A stretch of 64,000 nucleotides of DNA from Halarcobacter sp. (lineage in GTDB: Bacteria > Campylobacterota > Campylobacteria > Campylobacterales > Arcobacteraceae): contig NZ_OY780939.1 in the NCBI RefSeq assembly GCF_963675975.1, positions 2,542,001-2,606,000 of the forward strand. Direction: 5' to 3'. The position numbers and the translations under genes were made by a program. This document shows positions 7,275 to 14,952 of this stretch, piece after piece. The notes beneath the pieces were generated by a model. It saw only the letters and a list, made by a program, of their open reading frames with translations, was not told the DNA's origin and ran no database searches. Positions within the stretch are counted from its first letter, which is position 1. Each line of letters begins with the position of its first letter.

Positions 7275-8105
7275 ATGCAAATAGGAAATAATGTACAACA
7301 ATATGATTCATCGGTATATGTAAATTTAAATAAATCGTTGGATAGAATTTCAGCAGGTACGCAAACATCTGCTGCTGAAAATCCAGCTGCATTAGCTATA
7401 GCAACAGAATTAAAAGCTGATAGTTCAGGTGTAGCACAAGCTGTTGAAAACACATCAAATGCAATTGCAGCTGTTCAAATTGGCGATCAAGCATTAGGTG
7501 AACAATCAGGTATATTAGACCAAATAAGAGGAAATCTTTTACAAGCATCAACAGATACAACTTCTGATGAAGGTAGACAAGCATTATTAAATGAAACACA
7601 AGATTTATTAAAAAGTCTAAATAATATTGCTAGTAGTACAAACTATAATGGTCAAACTCTACTACAAAATTCACAAAGTGATACATCGGGATCAGAAGTG
7701 TTACAATTTCAAGCTGGAGAAAGCTCTGAGGATTTAATTGATACAGATTCAGTTCAATCTAATACAGAAGGTCTTGGACTTGAAGATTTATTAAATCAAG
7801 ATTCATCAACATTTGATGCATCAACAGCAAGAAGTTTTTTAGATACAATTGATTCTGCAATTGATACAGTAAATTCTTATAGATCAGATTTAGGTTCAAC
7901 TCAAAATCAATTACAAAGTTCAATGAGTAGTTTAATGACTCAATACACTGAAACAACTAGTGCCACTTCAACTATTCAAGATGTTGATTATGCACAAGAG
8001 GTTGCAAATTTTAGTAAACAAAATATTTTAGCTCAAGTAGGTGCTTATGCAGCTGCGCAGTCTAATAATATTAATCAAAATGTTGTAAATAGATTATTAA
8101 CATAA
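7275..8105 (+). CDS. Short flagellin-family protein (276 aa)
   Basis: The N-terminal D0/D1 region (1-140) contains LNKSLDRISAGTQTSAAENPAALAIATELKADS and IAAVQIGDQALGEQSGILDQI-type heptads of flagellin, and the C-terminal D1/D0 region ends VANFSKQNILAQVGAYAAAQSNN...VVNRLLT. The central variable region is almost absent, so the protein is compact. The first 17 residues (MQIGNNVQQYDSSVYVN) differ from the usual MRINTN-type opening. There is no Cys. AAGAAAGGAG precedes the ATG. It stands alone between the iron locus and a glycine-zipper gene, not in a flagellar operon. It may be a minor filament flagellin or a FlaC-like secreted flagellin. Confidence 0.88.
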   Translation: MQIGNNVQQYDSSVYVNLNKSLDRISAGTQTSAAENPAALAIATELKADSSGVAQAVENTSNAIAAVQIGDQALGEQSGILDQIRGNLLQASTDTTSDEGRQALLNETQDLLKSLNNIASSTNYNGQTLLQNSQSDTSGSEVLQFQAGESSEDLIDTDSVQSNTEGLGLEDLLNQDSSTFDASTARSFLDTIDSAIDTVNSYRSDLGSTQNQLQSSMSSLMTQYTETTSATSTIQDVDYAQEVANFSKQNILAQVGAYAAAQSNNINQNVVNRLLT

Positions 8106-8107
8106 TT

Positions 8108-8132
8108 AAACCTAAGTTTGAAACTTAGGTTT
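8108..8132. terminator. Bidirectional terminator after the flagellin gene
   Basis: AAACCTAAGTTT and AAACTTAGGTTT form a perfect 12-base inverted repeat around a single G. It sits between the flagellin stop and the convergent glycine-zipper gene and overlaps the latter's stop codon. Confidence 0.75.
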
Positions 8133-8703
8133 AAAAATTAATTGAATGACTAATTCTAACCTTTTTTATAGGTCTATTAGTTATTTTAAAATGTTTAACT
8201 CCATTGTATACAAAATAGTTTTTGTATCCAGTTAACATTTTTCTTTCTACTCTTTGAGGTCTATCATAACACTCAGTTTTTGTTTCATATCTATAATTTC
8301 TATTATTATATGAAGTAGGTTTATAATTGTTTCTTACTTCATGTGCAACTTTTGCACCTAATAATCCACCAACTATTTGTGCAGCAACTCTACCATTGCC
8401 TTTTCCAATTTGACTACCAAGTACTGCACCTGCCGCTGTACCAATCAAAGTATCTACACCTAAGCTATCATCATATCCTGAAGAGTAATATCTATTATCA
8501 TAATTATCTCTTACTTTATATCTTACTTGTTCACAAACTTGATTAGGTACATTTTCATATACATATTCATAAATTGGTTCAGAATATGTAACCCTAGCAA
8601 AATCGTGATATCTATCACTTCCTGCATATGCTGCTGAAGCTAAAAGAACTCCAGCTAAAAAAGTTTTTTTCAAAATACTTGATATATTGTTTAATTTAAT
8701 CAT
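8131..8703 (-). CDS. Glycine-zipper 2TM domain protein, envelope
   Basis: A 190-residue exported protein with a signal peptide (FLAGVLLASAAYA cleaved before GSD). The first half is Tyr-rich with two Cys. Residues about 85-120 form a glycine zipper (IGTAAGAVLGSQIGKGNG, then VGGLLGAKVAHEV), the hallmark of SlyB/17-kDa-antigen-like envelope proteins. There is no lipobox Cys, so it is probably not a lipoprotein. The C-terminal part has a further Cys and a basic end (VERKMLTGYKNYFVYNG). Its precise role is unknown; related proteins affect outer-membrane integrity. It runs in the same direction as the cytochrome gene upstream, 34 bases away. Confidence 0.8.
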   Translation of the reverse strand: MIKLNNISSILKKTFLAGVLLASAAYAGSDRYHDFARVTYSEPIYEYVYENVPNQVCEQVRYKVRDNYDNRYYSSGYDDSLGVDTLIGTAAGAVLGSQIGKGNGRVAAQIVGGLLGAKVAHEVRNNYKPTSYNNRNYRYETKTECYDRPQRVERKMLTGYKNYFVYNGVKHFKITNRPIKKVRISHSINF

Positions 8704-8737
8704 GATAAATCCTTTTAAACTGCTCTTATGTCAGTTA

Positions 8738-9040
8738 TTATTTCATTGCTGAAATATATCCTGCAAGCGCTTTGATATCTGCATCAGATAATCTTGCTAC
8801 TTGACCTTTCATTACACCTTTCATTGCTCCACCATATGAACCATCTTTATAACCATGTAAAGCTGCTTCAATTTTTGCTGCATCCCAACCTTTAATAATT
8901 TGAGATTTATTTAATGCTGATTTTTCTGCATTTGCACCATGACATGTTGCACATGCTTTAAATAATGTTGCACCATCTGCTGCGAAAAGAGATGTTACTC
9001 CTAAGATTGCCATTGCTGCTAAAGTTTTTGTTAGTTTCAT
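8738..9040 (-). CDS. Small periplasmic cytochrome c (class I, c553-like)
   Basis: A signal peptide ending TSLFA precedes a mature protein of about 80 residues with a single haem site CATCH near residue 31 and a distal Met (GGAMKGVMKGQVARLSDADI) in the region where class I c-type cytochromes have the sixth ligand. The C-terminal helix ends LAGYISAMK. It probably carries electrons in the periplasm between the bc1 complex and terminal oxidases or peroxidases. AAGGAG precedes the ATG. The direct repeat at 9081-9100, 41 bases upstream, suggests control by the neighbouring two-component system. Confidence 0.9.
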   Translation of the reverse strand: MKLTKTLAAMAILGVTSLFAADGATLFKACATCHGANAEKSALNKSQIIKGWDAAKIEAALHGYKDGSYGGAMKGVMKGQVARLSDADIKALAGYISAMK

Positions 9041-9080
9041 TTTTTACTCCTTAATTTTTATATAAGAAGTATAAAATCTA

Positions 9081-9100
9081 ATTGTGAATTGATTGTGAAT
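9081..9100 (-). promoter_or_regulatory. TTCAC-N6-TTCAC direct repeat, probable response-regulator site
   Basis: Read on the minus strand, two copies of ATTCACAAT are spaced 11 bases centre to centre, one helical turn, as OmpR/PhoB-type regulators require. They lie about 41 bases before the cytochrome c start. From memory, the dccRS regulon of Campylobacter jejuni uses a similar TTCAC-N6-TTCAC motif. The repeat is seen; the regulator match is inferred. Confidence 0.55.
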
Positions 9101-9112
9101 GATAATATATTG

Positions 9113-9442
9113 TTATTTTAGTTTTCCAAATACTTTGTATTTTTCCCAATATATATCTAAGGCTTTTTTTAATTCTTTATCAGAAAGTTTTGTTTTCTTT
9201 TTTACTCCAAATCTATTTATAAAGGCTTGTGGCATAATAGTTGTATCGTGTGTTGGATTTTTTAAATATGTAGCCATTGCCCTTTTTACTTCTCTTTCAC
9301 TACTATATTTAAGTAAATATCTATAAAAATATTTATCTATTGACACAGGTAGTTTATTGTGACATTTTAAACAATTGTTTTCATATACATCTGCAAAAAG
9401 TAAATTAAAAAAAACTGTAACTATTAATATGATTTTTACCAT
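9113..9442 (-). CDS. Small exported monohaem cytochrome c-like protein
   Basis: A 109-residue protein with a signal peptide (KIILIVTVFFNLLFA) and one haem-attachment site CLKCH at about residues 24-28. A possible distal Met lies in THDTTIMPQAFINRFG. The remainder is Lys-rich and helical (SDKELKKALDIYWEKY). It overlaps the histidine kinase stop by seven bases, so it is the last gene of the DUF1104/regulator/kinase operon. It may act as a haem-based partner or target of that signalling system; no specific function is recognised. Confidence 0.75.
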   Translation of the reverse strand: MVKIILIVTVFFNLLFADVYENNCLKCHNKLPVSIDKYFYRYLLKYSSEREVKRAMATYLKNPTHDTTIMPQAFINRFGVKKKTKLSDKELKKALDIYWEKYKVFGKLK

Positions 9443-10623
9443 CGTATTTCCATTTTTGTGCCCTCGCCTAATTTTGAAATTACATCTATTTTAAAGTTAT
9501 ACTCTTTTGCGATAAGAGAAACAATATTTAAACCTATTCCAAATCCCCCTACACTATTATCAAATCTGACATATCTTTGAAAAAGATTTTCAATTTGTTC
9601 TTGAGACATACCTTTTCCTGTATCCTCAATACACATATGATTTTCAGATAAAGAAACTAGAATTTTTCCTTTAACTTTATTGTATTTTATTGCATTTGAT
9701 AAAAAATTATCAATAAGTTTTGCTAACTTTTTCTTATCACAAAAAATAGTAATATCTTTTTTGATATCTAAGATAAACTCTATTTTTTTTACTTCGGCTA
9801 AAGTTTTAAAATACTCAACTCTTTGTTTTAATATTATGGATAAATCTAAAATTTCATTTTGAGATATAATTTTATTGTCTAAAGTTAAAAATGTTAAATC
9901 TTCATATATATTAGATATAGTTTTTGCTCCAATATCTATTCTTTTAATCTTTTTTGCTAACTTTTCATCAAGTGATGGAATATCTATCATCTCTACATTT
10001 GAGATTATAGCACTTACTGGCGTATTTAACTCATGGGTAGTATCTTTTATAAATCTATCTAAAAGATGTAAAGCATCTCTCATAGGTTTTAAAAAGATCT
10101 TTAAAAGAAAATATCCCAATAGAGTCATAAAGAAAAAAGCAATCAAAACAAATAAAGTAATCTCTTTTTCAAGTAAAACTAACCATTGTTCATCATCAGG
10201 AATCTCAAGCACCACATATTTTGCTCCTAAATAGTACGATTCAGGTTCTTCTATAAAGTGAATTTTCCCAGCTGAAGTATATGCTACATCATCCAAATGT
10301 ACTTTATTTGATTCTAAAGTTGAAAAAATAAGCTTTCTATCACTATCATAAATAGCTGAATTAAACTTCTCATCCCTTGGATAATATTTATATTTATCAA
10401 AGTTAACATGTAAATCTTTTAGTCTAAATACAAAATCGTTTGCATACTCTTGCATTAAGATTCTCTTTTGTTGTAACATTAAATCTTTTTGAAATGAGAA
10501 ATATAAAAATGAGATAAAAAATAAGATTACAATAGTAAAAAATGAGTATAAAGATAAAAACCCTAAAAGTGTTTTTTTCTCACTTTGAGTTAAATCTATA
10601 TCCAAGCTTTTTAAGACTAACAA
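9436..10623 (-). CDS. Sensor histidine kinase
   Basis: A 395-residue inner-membrane kinase. TM1 spans about residues 19-42 and TM2 about 148-170, enclosing a periplasmic sensor of about 105 residues. The dimerisation helix has the phosphoacceptor in THELNTP (His197). The ATPase domain shows the N box NFLSNAIKYNK, the G1 box DTGKGMS and the G2 box GGFGIGLNIV. It overlaps the end of the response-regulator gene by 44 bases, so the start at 10623 could be a few codons late, but no better in-frame start was seen. It is expected to phosphorylate the OmpR-type protein encoded just upstream. Confidence 0.92.
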   Translation of the reverse strand: MLVLKSLDIDLTQSEKKTLLGFLSLYSFFTIVILFFISFLYFSFQKDLMLQQKRILMQEYANDFVFRLKDLHVNFDKYKYYPRDEKFNSAIYDSDRKLIFSTLESNKVHLDDVAYTSAGKIHFIEEPESYYLGAKYVVLEIPDDEQWLVLLEKEITLFVLIAFFFMTLLGYFLLKIFLKPMRDALHLLDRFIKDTTHELNTPVSAIISNVEMIDIPSLDEKLAKKIKRIDIGAKTISNIYEDLTFLTLDNKIISQNEILDLSIILKQRVEYFKTLAEVKKIEFILDIKKDITIFCDKKKLAKLIDNFLSNAIKYNKVKGKILVSLSENHMCIEDTGKGMSQEQIENLFQRYVRFDNSVGGFGIGLNIVSLIAKEYNFKIDVISKLGEGTKMEIRW

Positions 10624-11251
10624 TTCTATCTTTTCCTAAAACTTTTCTCAAGTTTTTTATATATGTACGTAAAGAGTTATCACTATATTGTTCATCATAA
10701 TCCCAAACATAATCATAAATCCTATCATGAACTAAAAGTTCATCACTATTTTGTAAAAAAAACTTCAATAATTTTTGTTCTTTGAAGTTTAACTGCACAA
10801 CTTCACCATCTTTTGTAAGTTCATTTGATGATGTATCAAATATAATATTTTCATCTATTTGAACTTTTGCTTCTTTATTTTTAGAAAATTCTCTTTTTAC
10901 TATTGTTTGAACTCTTAACAATAACTCTTTTAATTCAAAGGGTTTTCTAATATAATCATCACAACCGCTATCAAAGCCCTCTTCTAATGAGTTCATAGAG
11001 TTTAGTGAAGTTATAAATATAGCAGGAGTAGTATTCCCCTCTTCTCTTATTTTTTTTAATAATTCAAAACCATTTAATAAAGGTACGTTTACATCTAATA
11101 AAAAAATATCAAATTTTTCTTCATATATAATCTCTTGGGCTTCTTCCCCATCATATACAGCTTTAACTTCAAAACCTTGTTCCTCAAAATAGTCAATAAC
11201 TGTTTCACTAAGAGTTAAATCATCTTCCAAAAGCAAAAGTCTAGTTTTCAT
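10580..11251 (-). CDS. OmpR/PhoB-family response regulator
   Basis: A 223-residue cytoplasmic regulator. The receiver domain has the acidic pair D10/D11, phosphoacceptor D53 (FLLDVNVP), the T/S switch FITS and K in YIRKPF. The C-terminal winged helix (about 125-222) has FKEQKLLKFFLQNS and the recognition segment YSDNSLRTYIKNLRKVLG, ending RIVSLKKLGYRFNSK. It starts one base after the DUF1104 gene and overlaps the kinase gene. Proteins of this class bind tandem repeats spaced 11 bases, as found at 9081-9100. Confidence 0.94.
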   Translation of the reverse strand: MKTRLLLLEDDLTLSETVIDYFEEQGFEVKAVYDGEEAQEIIYEEKFDIFLLDVNVPLLNGFELLKKIREEGNTTPAIFITSLNSMNSLEEGFDSGCDDYIRKPFELKELLLRVQTIVKREFSKNKEAKVQIDENIIFDTSSNELTKDGEVVQLNFKEQKLLKFFLQNSDELLVHDRIYDYVWDYDEQYSDNSLRTYIKNLRKVLGKDRIVSLKKLGYRFNSK

Positions 11252-11252
11252 C

Positions 11253-11474
11253 TTATTTCTCTAACTTTTTTAGATTTTTTTTATATTTTTCTTTCTCTTG
11301 TGTATTCATTGTAGGAACTCTACTTTTTAACTCTTTATTAAATTTGTTAAGGTTTTTTTTCTCTACATAACCCATTATTTCAATTAGTTCTTGAGTACTC
11401 ATCTCAGAATAATCTACAGCATATAAAGGAATAGTTAATATAAAAAATAAAAAAGTAGTTATAATTCTTTTCAT
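11253..11474 (-). CDS. Exported DUF1104-family protein
   Basis: A 73-residue protein with a signal peptide (IITTFLFFILTIPLYA) and a mature charged helical part: YSEMSTQELIEIMGYV, KELKSRVPTMNTQEKEKYKKN. This pattern matches DUF1104 proteins of Helicobacter and Campylobacter, small periplasmic proteins of unknown function. It heads the operon with the response regulator and kinase, so it may be a periplasmic modulator or a reporter of envelope state, like CpxP-type accessory proteins; that comparison is inference. Confidence 0.82.
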   Translation of the reverse strand: MKRIITTFLFFILTIPLYAVDYSEMSTQELIEIMGYVEKKNLNKFNKELKSRVPTMNTQEKEKYKKNLKKLEK

Positions 11475-11606
11475 CTTGGCTAGTCACTTTTAATAAATAA
11501 TTTTTGTAATGATAACATAAAATTGTAGAAAAAAAGTAAATCGTCTCAAGTTTTATAATGAATAAATTTGATTTATAATAAAATCTTAAAAAAATAAAGA
11601 GAGAAT

Positions 11607-11894
11607 ATGAAAAAAGCTATTTTAATTTCAATTTTAAGTATTTTTGTTTTAGCTGGTTGTTTTGGACAAAGTAGTTCAGAACAAGAATGGACTTCATTAA
11701 TATACCCAGACAAAAATAATACTAAAAGAAGTAAAAAACATGGTGTATTTAAAACAATAGAAGAGTGCAGAAAAAGCTCATTAGCAGAACTAAAAAATCT
11801 TAAGCTAGAAACAGTGGGAGATTATCAATGTGGAATGAACTGCAAATATCATGAAGGAATGAAAGTAGATATTTGTGAAAAATTGAGTAAATAA
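11607..11894 (+). CDS. Small Cys-containing lipoprotein (95 aa)
   Basis: The signal peptide ends in a good lipobox, LAGC (Cys18), so the mature protein is a lipid-anchored envelope protein of 78 residues. Four further Cys (EECRKSS, YQCGMNCKYHEG, DICEKL) suggest two disulfides or a metal site. No family is recognised. It lies two bases before the TTG start of the ABC exporter gene and is thus probably in one operon with it. It may be an accessory factor of the exporter. AGAGAG precedes the ATG. Confidence 0.75.
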   Translation: MKKAILISILSIFVLAGCFGQSSSEQEWTSLIYPDKNNTKRSKKHGVFKTIEECRKSSLAELKNLKLETVGDYQCGMNCKYHEGMKVDICEKLSK

Positions 11895-11896
11895 AA

Positions 11897-13678
11897 TTGT
11901 CCAGACTAAAAGAGAAAATTGATCTAAAATATATATGGAGACTTTTATTAAAAAATAAAAAGAGCTTAATTTTAGGTCAATTTGTTACTATACTAGCTAT
12001 TTTACTTAGCGTACCAATACCTTTAATGCTTCCTGCATTGGTGGATGAAGTATTATTAGATAAACCTGATTTTTTTGTTAATACTATTAATGATTATATA
12101 GGTATAGGAGATACTTTTTACTATATTGCTATAGTTACTATATCTGTAATCTTTCTAAGATTTATACATTTTATTACTATGGTAATAAATACAAAAATAT
12201 TTACTTCAATCTCAAAATTTGTAACTTATAAAATAAGAGAAAAGTTACTTACTCATTTAAAAAATGTTTCAATGAATGAATATGAAAGTATAGGAAGTGG
12301 TGCAATTGCTGCAAACCTAATAACAGATGTAAATACTCTTGATAATTTTATTGTTACAAGTGCTAGTAAATTTATAGCTTCAATATTAACTTTAATTGCA
12401 GTTTCAATAGTAATGATTGCTATTCATCCAATTTTAGGATTAATGATTTTATTTATTCAGCCTATTATAATGATATTGTCAAAAAAGATCTCAAAACAAG
12501 TTGGAACTTTAAAAAAGATTGAAAACCAAGCAATTGAAGAGTTTCAAGATAATATTGGTGAATCATTAGAGTTATTTGGACAAATAAAAGCTAGTAACAA
12601 AGAGTCATACTTTTTTGATGATGCTATACAAAAAGCTGAAAAAATAAAAGAAACTTCAAATGACTATAGCTATAAAAGTGTCGCATATGAAAGGTTTTCT
12701 TTTACTATCTTTCTTATAGCTTTTGAAATATTAAGAGCTAGTGGACTTGTAATGGTTGCCTACTCTGACTTATCAATTGGTATGATGTTTGCAATGTTTG
12801 GGTATATCTGGTTTATCATGACTCCTGTACAAGATATTTTATCAATGCAATACTCTTATACAACTGCAAGTGCTGCAATAAAAAGAATAAATAAAATACT
12901 TGATTTATCAATAGAATATAGTGGTAGTGAAAAATTAGAAAAAAGTATTAATGGAATTAAAATAGAAATAGATAATTTAAACTTCTCATATAATGAAGAT
13001 AAAATGATACTAAAAGATATCTCTTTAGAAATAAAAAATAAAGATAAAGTAGCTCTTATAGGAGCTAGTGGAAGTGGTAAAACTACACTTGCACAAATTA
13101 TTGCAGGGTTTTATACAAAAAATCAGGGAAATATACAATACAATAATATAAGTATAGAAAACATTGATAAACATTCATTAAGAGAAAATATTTTTTTAGT
13201 TTTACAAATGCCTATTTTATTTAACAACACACTTAGATTTAATATTACTATGGGTAAAAATAATATTGAAGATGAAGAGATACTAAAAGCACTTGAAATA
13301 GCACAATTAAAAGATAGTGTTGATAATATGGCTGAGAGACTAGATACAATAGTAGGAAGACATGGTATCAGACTTAGTGGGGGACAAAGACAAAGACTAT
13401 CAATAGCAAGAATGATAATTGCAAATCCAGCTATTGTTATTTTTGATGAGTCAACTTCTGCTTTGGATGTACACACAGAAGCAAAACTATTTAATGACCT
13501 AAAACCAATATTAGAAGATAAAACTGTAATTACAATTGCCCATAGACTAAGTACAGTAAAAAATGCAAATATGATTTACGTACTAGATGACGGTAAAATT
13601 GTCCAAAGAGGAACTCATCAAGAATTAGAAGATGAAGAGGGACACTATTTAGAGTTTATAAAAAATCAATTGATATAA
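11897..13678 (+). CDS. MsbA-type ABC exporter, fused membrane and ATPase domains
   Basis: A 593-residue half-transporter that should act as a homodimer in the inner membrane. The first 330 residues hold six membrane helices of the type I exporter fold. The ATPase domain has Walker A GASGSGKTT (389-397), signature LSGGQRQRL, Walker B IVIFDESTSALD and switch IAHRLS. The start is TTG (SRLKEKIDLKYIWRLL), chosen because it lies two bases after the lipoprotein stop. Substrates of the family include lipid A, lipids, peptides and drugs; the substrate here is not readable. The next gene encodes an Aat-like transferase, so an aminoacylated product is one idea to test. Confidence 0.9.
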   Translation: MSRLKEKIDLKYIWRLLLKNKKSLILGQFVTILAILLSVPIPLMLPALVDEVLLDKPDFFVNTINDYIGIGDTFYYIAIVTISVIFLRFIHFITMVINTKIFTSISKFVTYKIREKLLTHLKNVSMNEYESIGSGAIAANLITDVNTLDNFIVTSASKFIASILTLIAVSIVMIAIHPILGLMILFIQPIIMILSKKISKQVGTLKKIENQAIEEFQDNIGESLELFGQIKASNKESYFFDDAIQKAEKIKETSNDYSYKSVAYERFSFTIFLIAFEILRASGLVMVAYSDLSIGMMFAMFGYIWFIMTPVQDILSMQYSYTTASAAIKRINKILDLSIEYSGSEKLEKSINGIKIEIDNLNFSYNEDKMILKDISLEIKNKDKVALIGASGSGKTTLAQIIAGFYTKNQGNIQYNNISIENIDKHSLRENIFLVLQMPILFNNTLRFNITMGKNNIEDEEILKALEIAQLKDSVDNMAERLDTIVGRHGIRLSGGQRQRLSIARMIIANPAIVIFDESTSALDVHTEAKLFNDLKPILEDKTVITIAHRLSTVKNANMIYVLDDGKIVQRGTHQELEDEEGHYLEFIKNQLI

Positions 13679-13757
13679 AGGATTAAAAATCATTTACTAT
13701 CTAACACTTGAAGATTTAAATAACAAGCATATATTAGAACATGAAATATATGCGAAT

Positions 13758-14384
13758 ATGAATGAAAATTACTATTGGACAGAAGACTGTTCTGTTGAGT
13801 TTTATATAAAAGCTGCAAGATGTGGATTTATCACAACATCATTTCATACAAAAAAGAATCAGTTTGTACTTTTACCTGAAATTCAATTTGAATATGCAGT
13901 TTTAGATTTCAAAGATATAAAAATCAATAAGAAGATAAAAAAACTATTAAATGCGAAGCAATATGAATTCAGTATAAATAATCGATTTGATGAAATTATT
14001 AATAACATAAATACTTATCATGAAGATTCTTGGCTAAAACCAGAGTATATTACAATACTTAAAAATATAAAAAATAATAAATTAGATAAAGATTTTAAGC
14101 TTATGACAGTTGAAGTGTGTGAAAAAGAAACAAAAAAGCTAATTTCAGGAGAAATTGGCTATAAAATTGGAAAAACGTACACATCTTTGACAGGATTTAC
14201 AAATCGTGAAAAAAAATATAACAATTGGGGTAAATTACAACTTGTATTATTAAATGATTATTTAAATAATAATGGCTACAAGCTCTGGAATCTAGGTCAT
14301 CCACAGCTTCAATACAAGATAGATTTGGGTGCAAAAATATATAATCGAAGTGATTTTTTAAATATGTGGAATCAGCATATTTAA
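13758..14384 (+). CDS. Aat-like leucyl/phenylalanyl-tRNA-protein transferase homologue
   Basis: A 208-residue protein (from ATG 13758) that lines up with Aat enzymes, which move Leu/Phe from tRNA to protein N termini. Matching stretches are NENYYWTEDCSVEFYIKAARCGFIT to the GGDLSPxRLLxAYRRGIFPW region, QYEFSINNRFDEII to the YRVTxNxxFxxVI segment, and LISGEIGYKIGKTYTSLTGF with LWNLGHPQLQYKIDLGA to the GNAT-like catalytic half. The usual GESMFSR motif is replaced. The frame is open upstream to 13674 without ATG, GTG or TTG; an AAAGGA site at 13677-13682 suggests an ATT or ATC start near 13689-13692 (see findings). It follows the ABC exporter gene directly. Confidence 0.7.
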   Translation: MNENYYWTEDCSVEFYIKAARCGFITTSFHTKKNQFVLLPEIQFEYAVLDFKDIKINKKIKKLLNAKQYEFSINNRFDEIINNINTYHEDSWLKPEYITILKNIKNNKLDKDFKLMTVEVCEKETKKLISGEIGYKIGKTYTSLTGFTNREKKYNNWGKLQLVLLNDYLNNNGYKLWNLGHPQLQYKIDLGAKIYNRSDFLNMWNQHI

Positions 14385-14509
14385 TAATCAAAAAGTTAAA
14401 TTTTAATTATTTATTAAAATTTGATAAGATTTGTCTCAAAAATGTCTCATTTTTAAGTTTTATCATAACATAATGTGTTATAATCAAAATAAAAAAAGTG
14501 AGATATAAC

Positions 14510-14923
14510 ATGAGTAGTAATATTTTAACAATAGACTTAACTAAAGAGATGGAAAGATTTCTAAAAAGTAAATCAAAAGAATTTAACTTATCAGTTGAAG
14601 ATACATTAAAAGAGATTTTAAATCAACAAATTGATAGTAGAATTGATTTAGGTAAAGGTTTTTATTACGATAAAGTATTAAAAAAAGTATTTGATAGAAA
14701 AAATCAAGATGTTGGTTTAACAAAAACTCAAATGTCTATATTTAATACTATATTAAAAAGTAGAGGAACTATAGTTGATGTTGATGTAATTAAGAAGAAT
14801 GCATGGAAAGATAAAAATACTTCTATTTTTACATTAAGAAATATGATTAAACAAATTAGAGATAAAACTTATTATGGTCTAATTAAAAGTCACTCTAGTA
14901 GAGGTTATTCTGCTGGATTTTAA
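14510..14923 (+). CDS. Orphan winged-helix DNA-binding protein
   Basis: A 137-residue protein from the ATG at 14510 (a GTG at 14498 is a weaker option). The N-terminal 50 residues (TIDLTKEMERFLKSKSKEFNLSVEDTLKEIL) look like a ribbon-helix-helix or coiled dimerisation segment. The C-terminal 80 residues have the layout of an OmpR/PhoB winged helix: LTKTQMSIFNTILKSRG, DVIKKNAWKD, FTLRNMIKQIRDK, then LIKSHSSRGYSAGF. There is no receiver domain. It probably acts as a small transcription regulator. It is monocistronic, with a terminator just after it. Confidence 0.68.
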   Translation: MSSNILTIDLTKEMERFLKSKSKEFNLSVEDTLKEILNQQIDSRIDLGKGFYYDKVLKKVFDRKNQDVGLTKTQMSIFNTILKSRGTIVDVDVIKKNAWKDKNTSIFTLRNMIKQIRDKTYYGLIKSHSSRGYSAGF

Positions 14924-14927
14924 TAGT

Positions 14928-14949
14928 AAAGTTAGCTAAAGCTAACTTT
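14928..14949. terminator. Bidirectional terminator
   Basis: AAAGTTAGC and GCTAACTTT flank a TAAA loop, with T-rich sequence on the plus-strand side. It separates the orphan regulator from the convergent nuclease gene. Confidence 0.75.
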
Positions 14950-14952
14950 CTA

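Noticed and set aside
7396-7956. Two minus-strand frames inside the flagellin gene
   Set aside because: Flagellin coding is complete on the plus strand and these are antisense repeats of its helical code.
8343-8546. 67-codon plus-strand frame rich in Leu, His and Gln
   Set aside because: It is the complement of the Tyr/Gly-rich glycine-zipper gene; composition shows a shadow.
9092-9116. Fur-like AATGATAATAT next to the cytochrome gene
   Set aside because: Only one hexamer matches well, and the stretch overlaps the better TTCAC direct repeat and the end of the small cytochrome gene.
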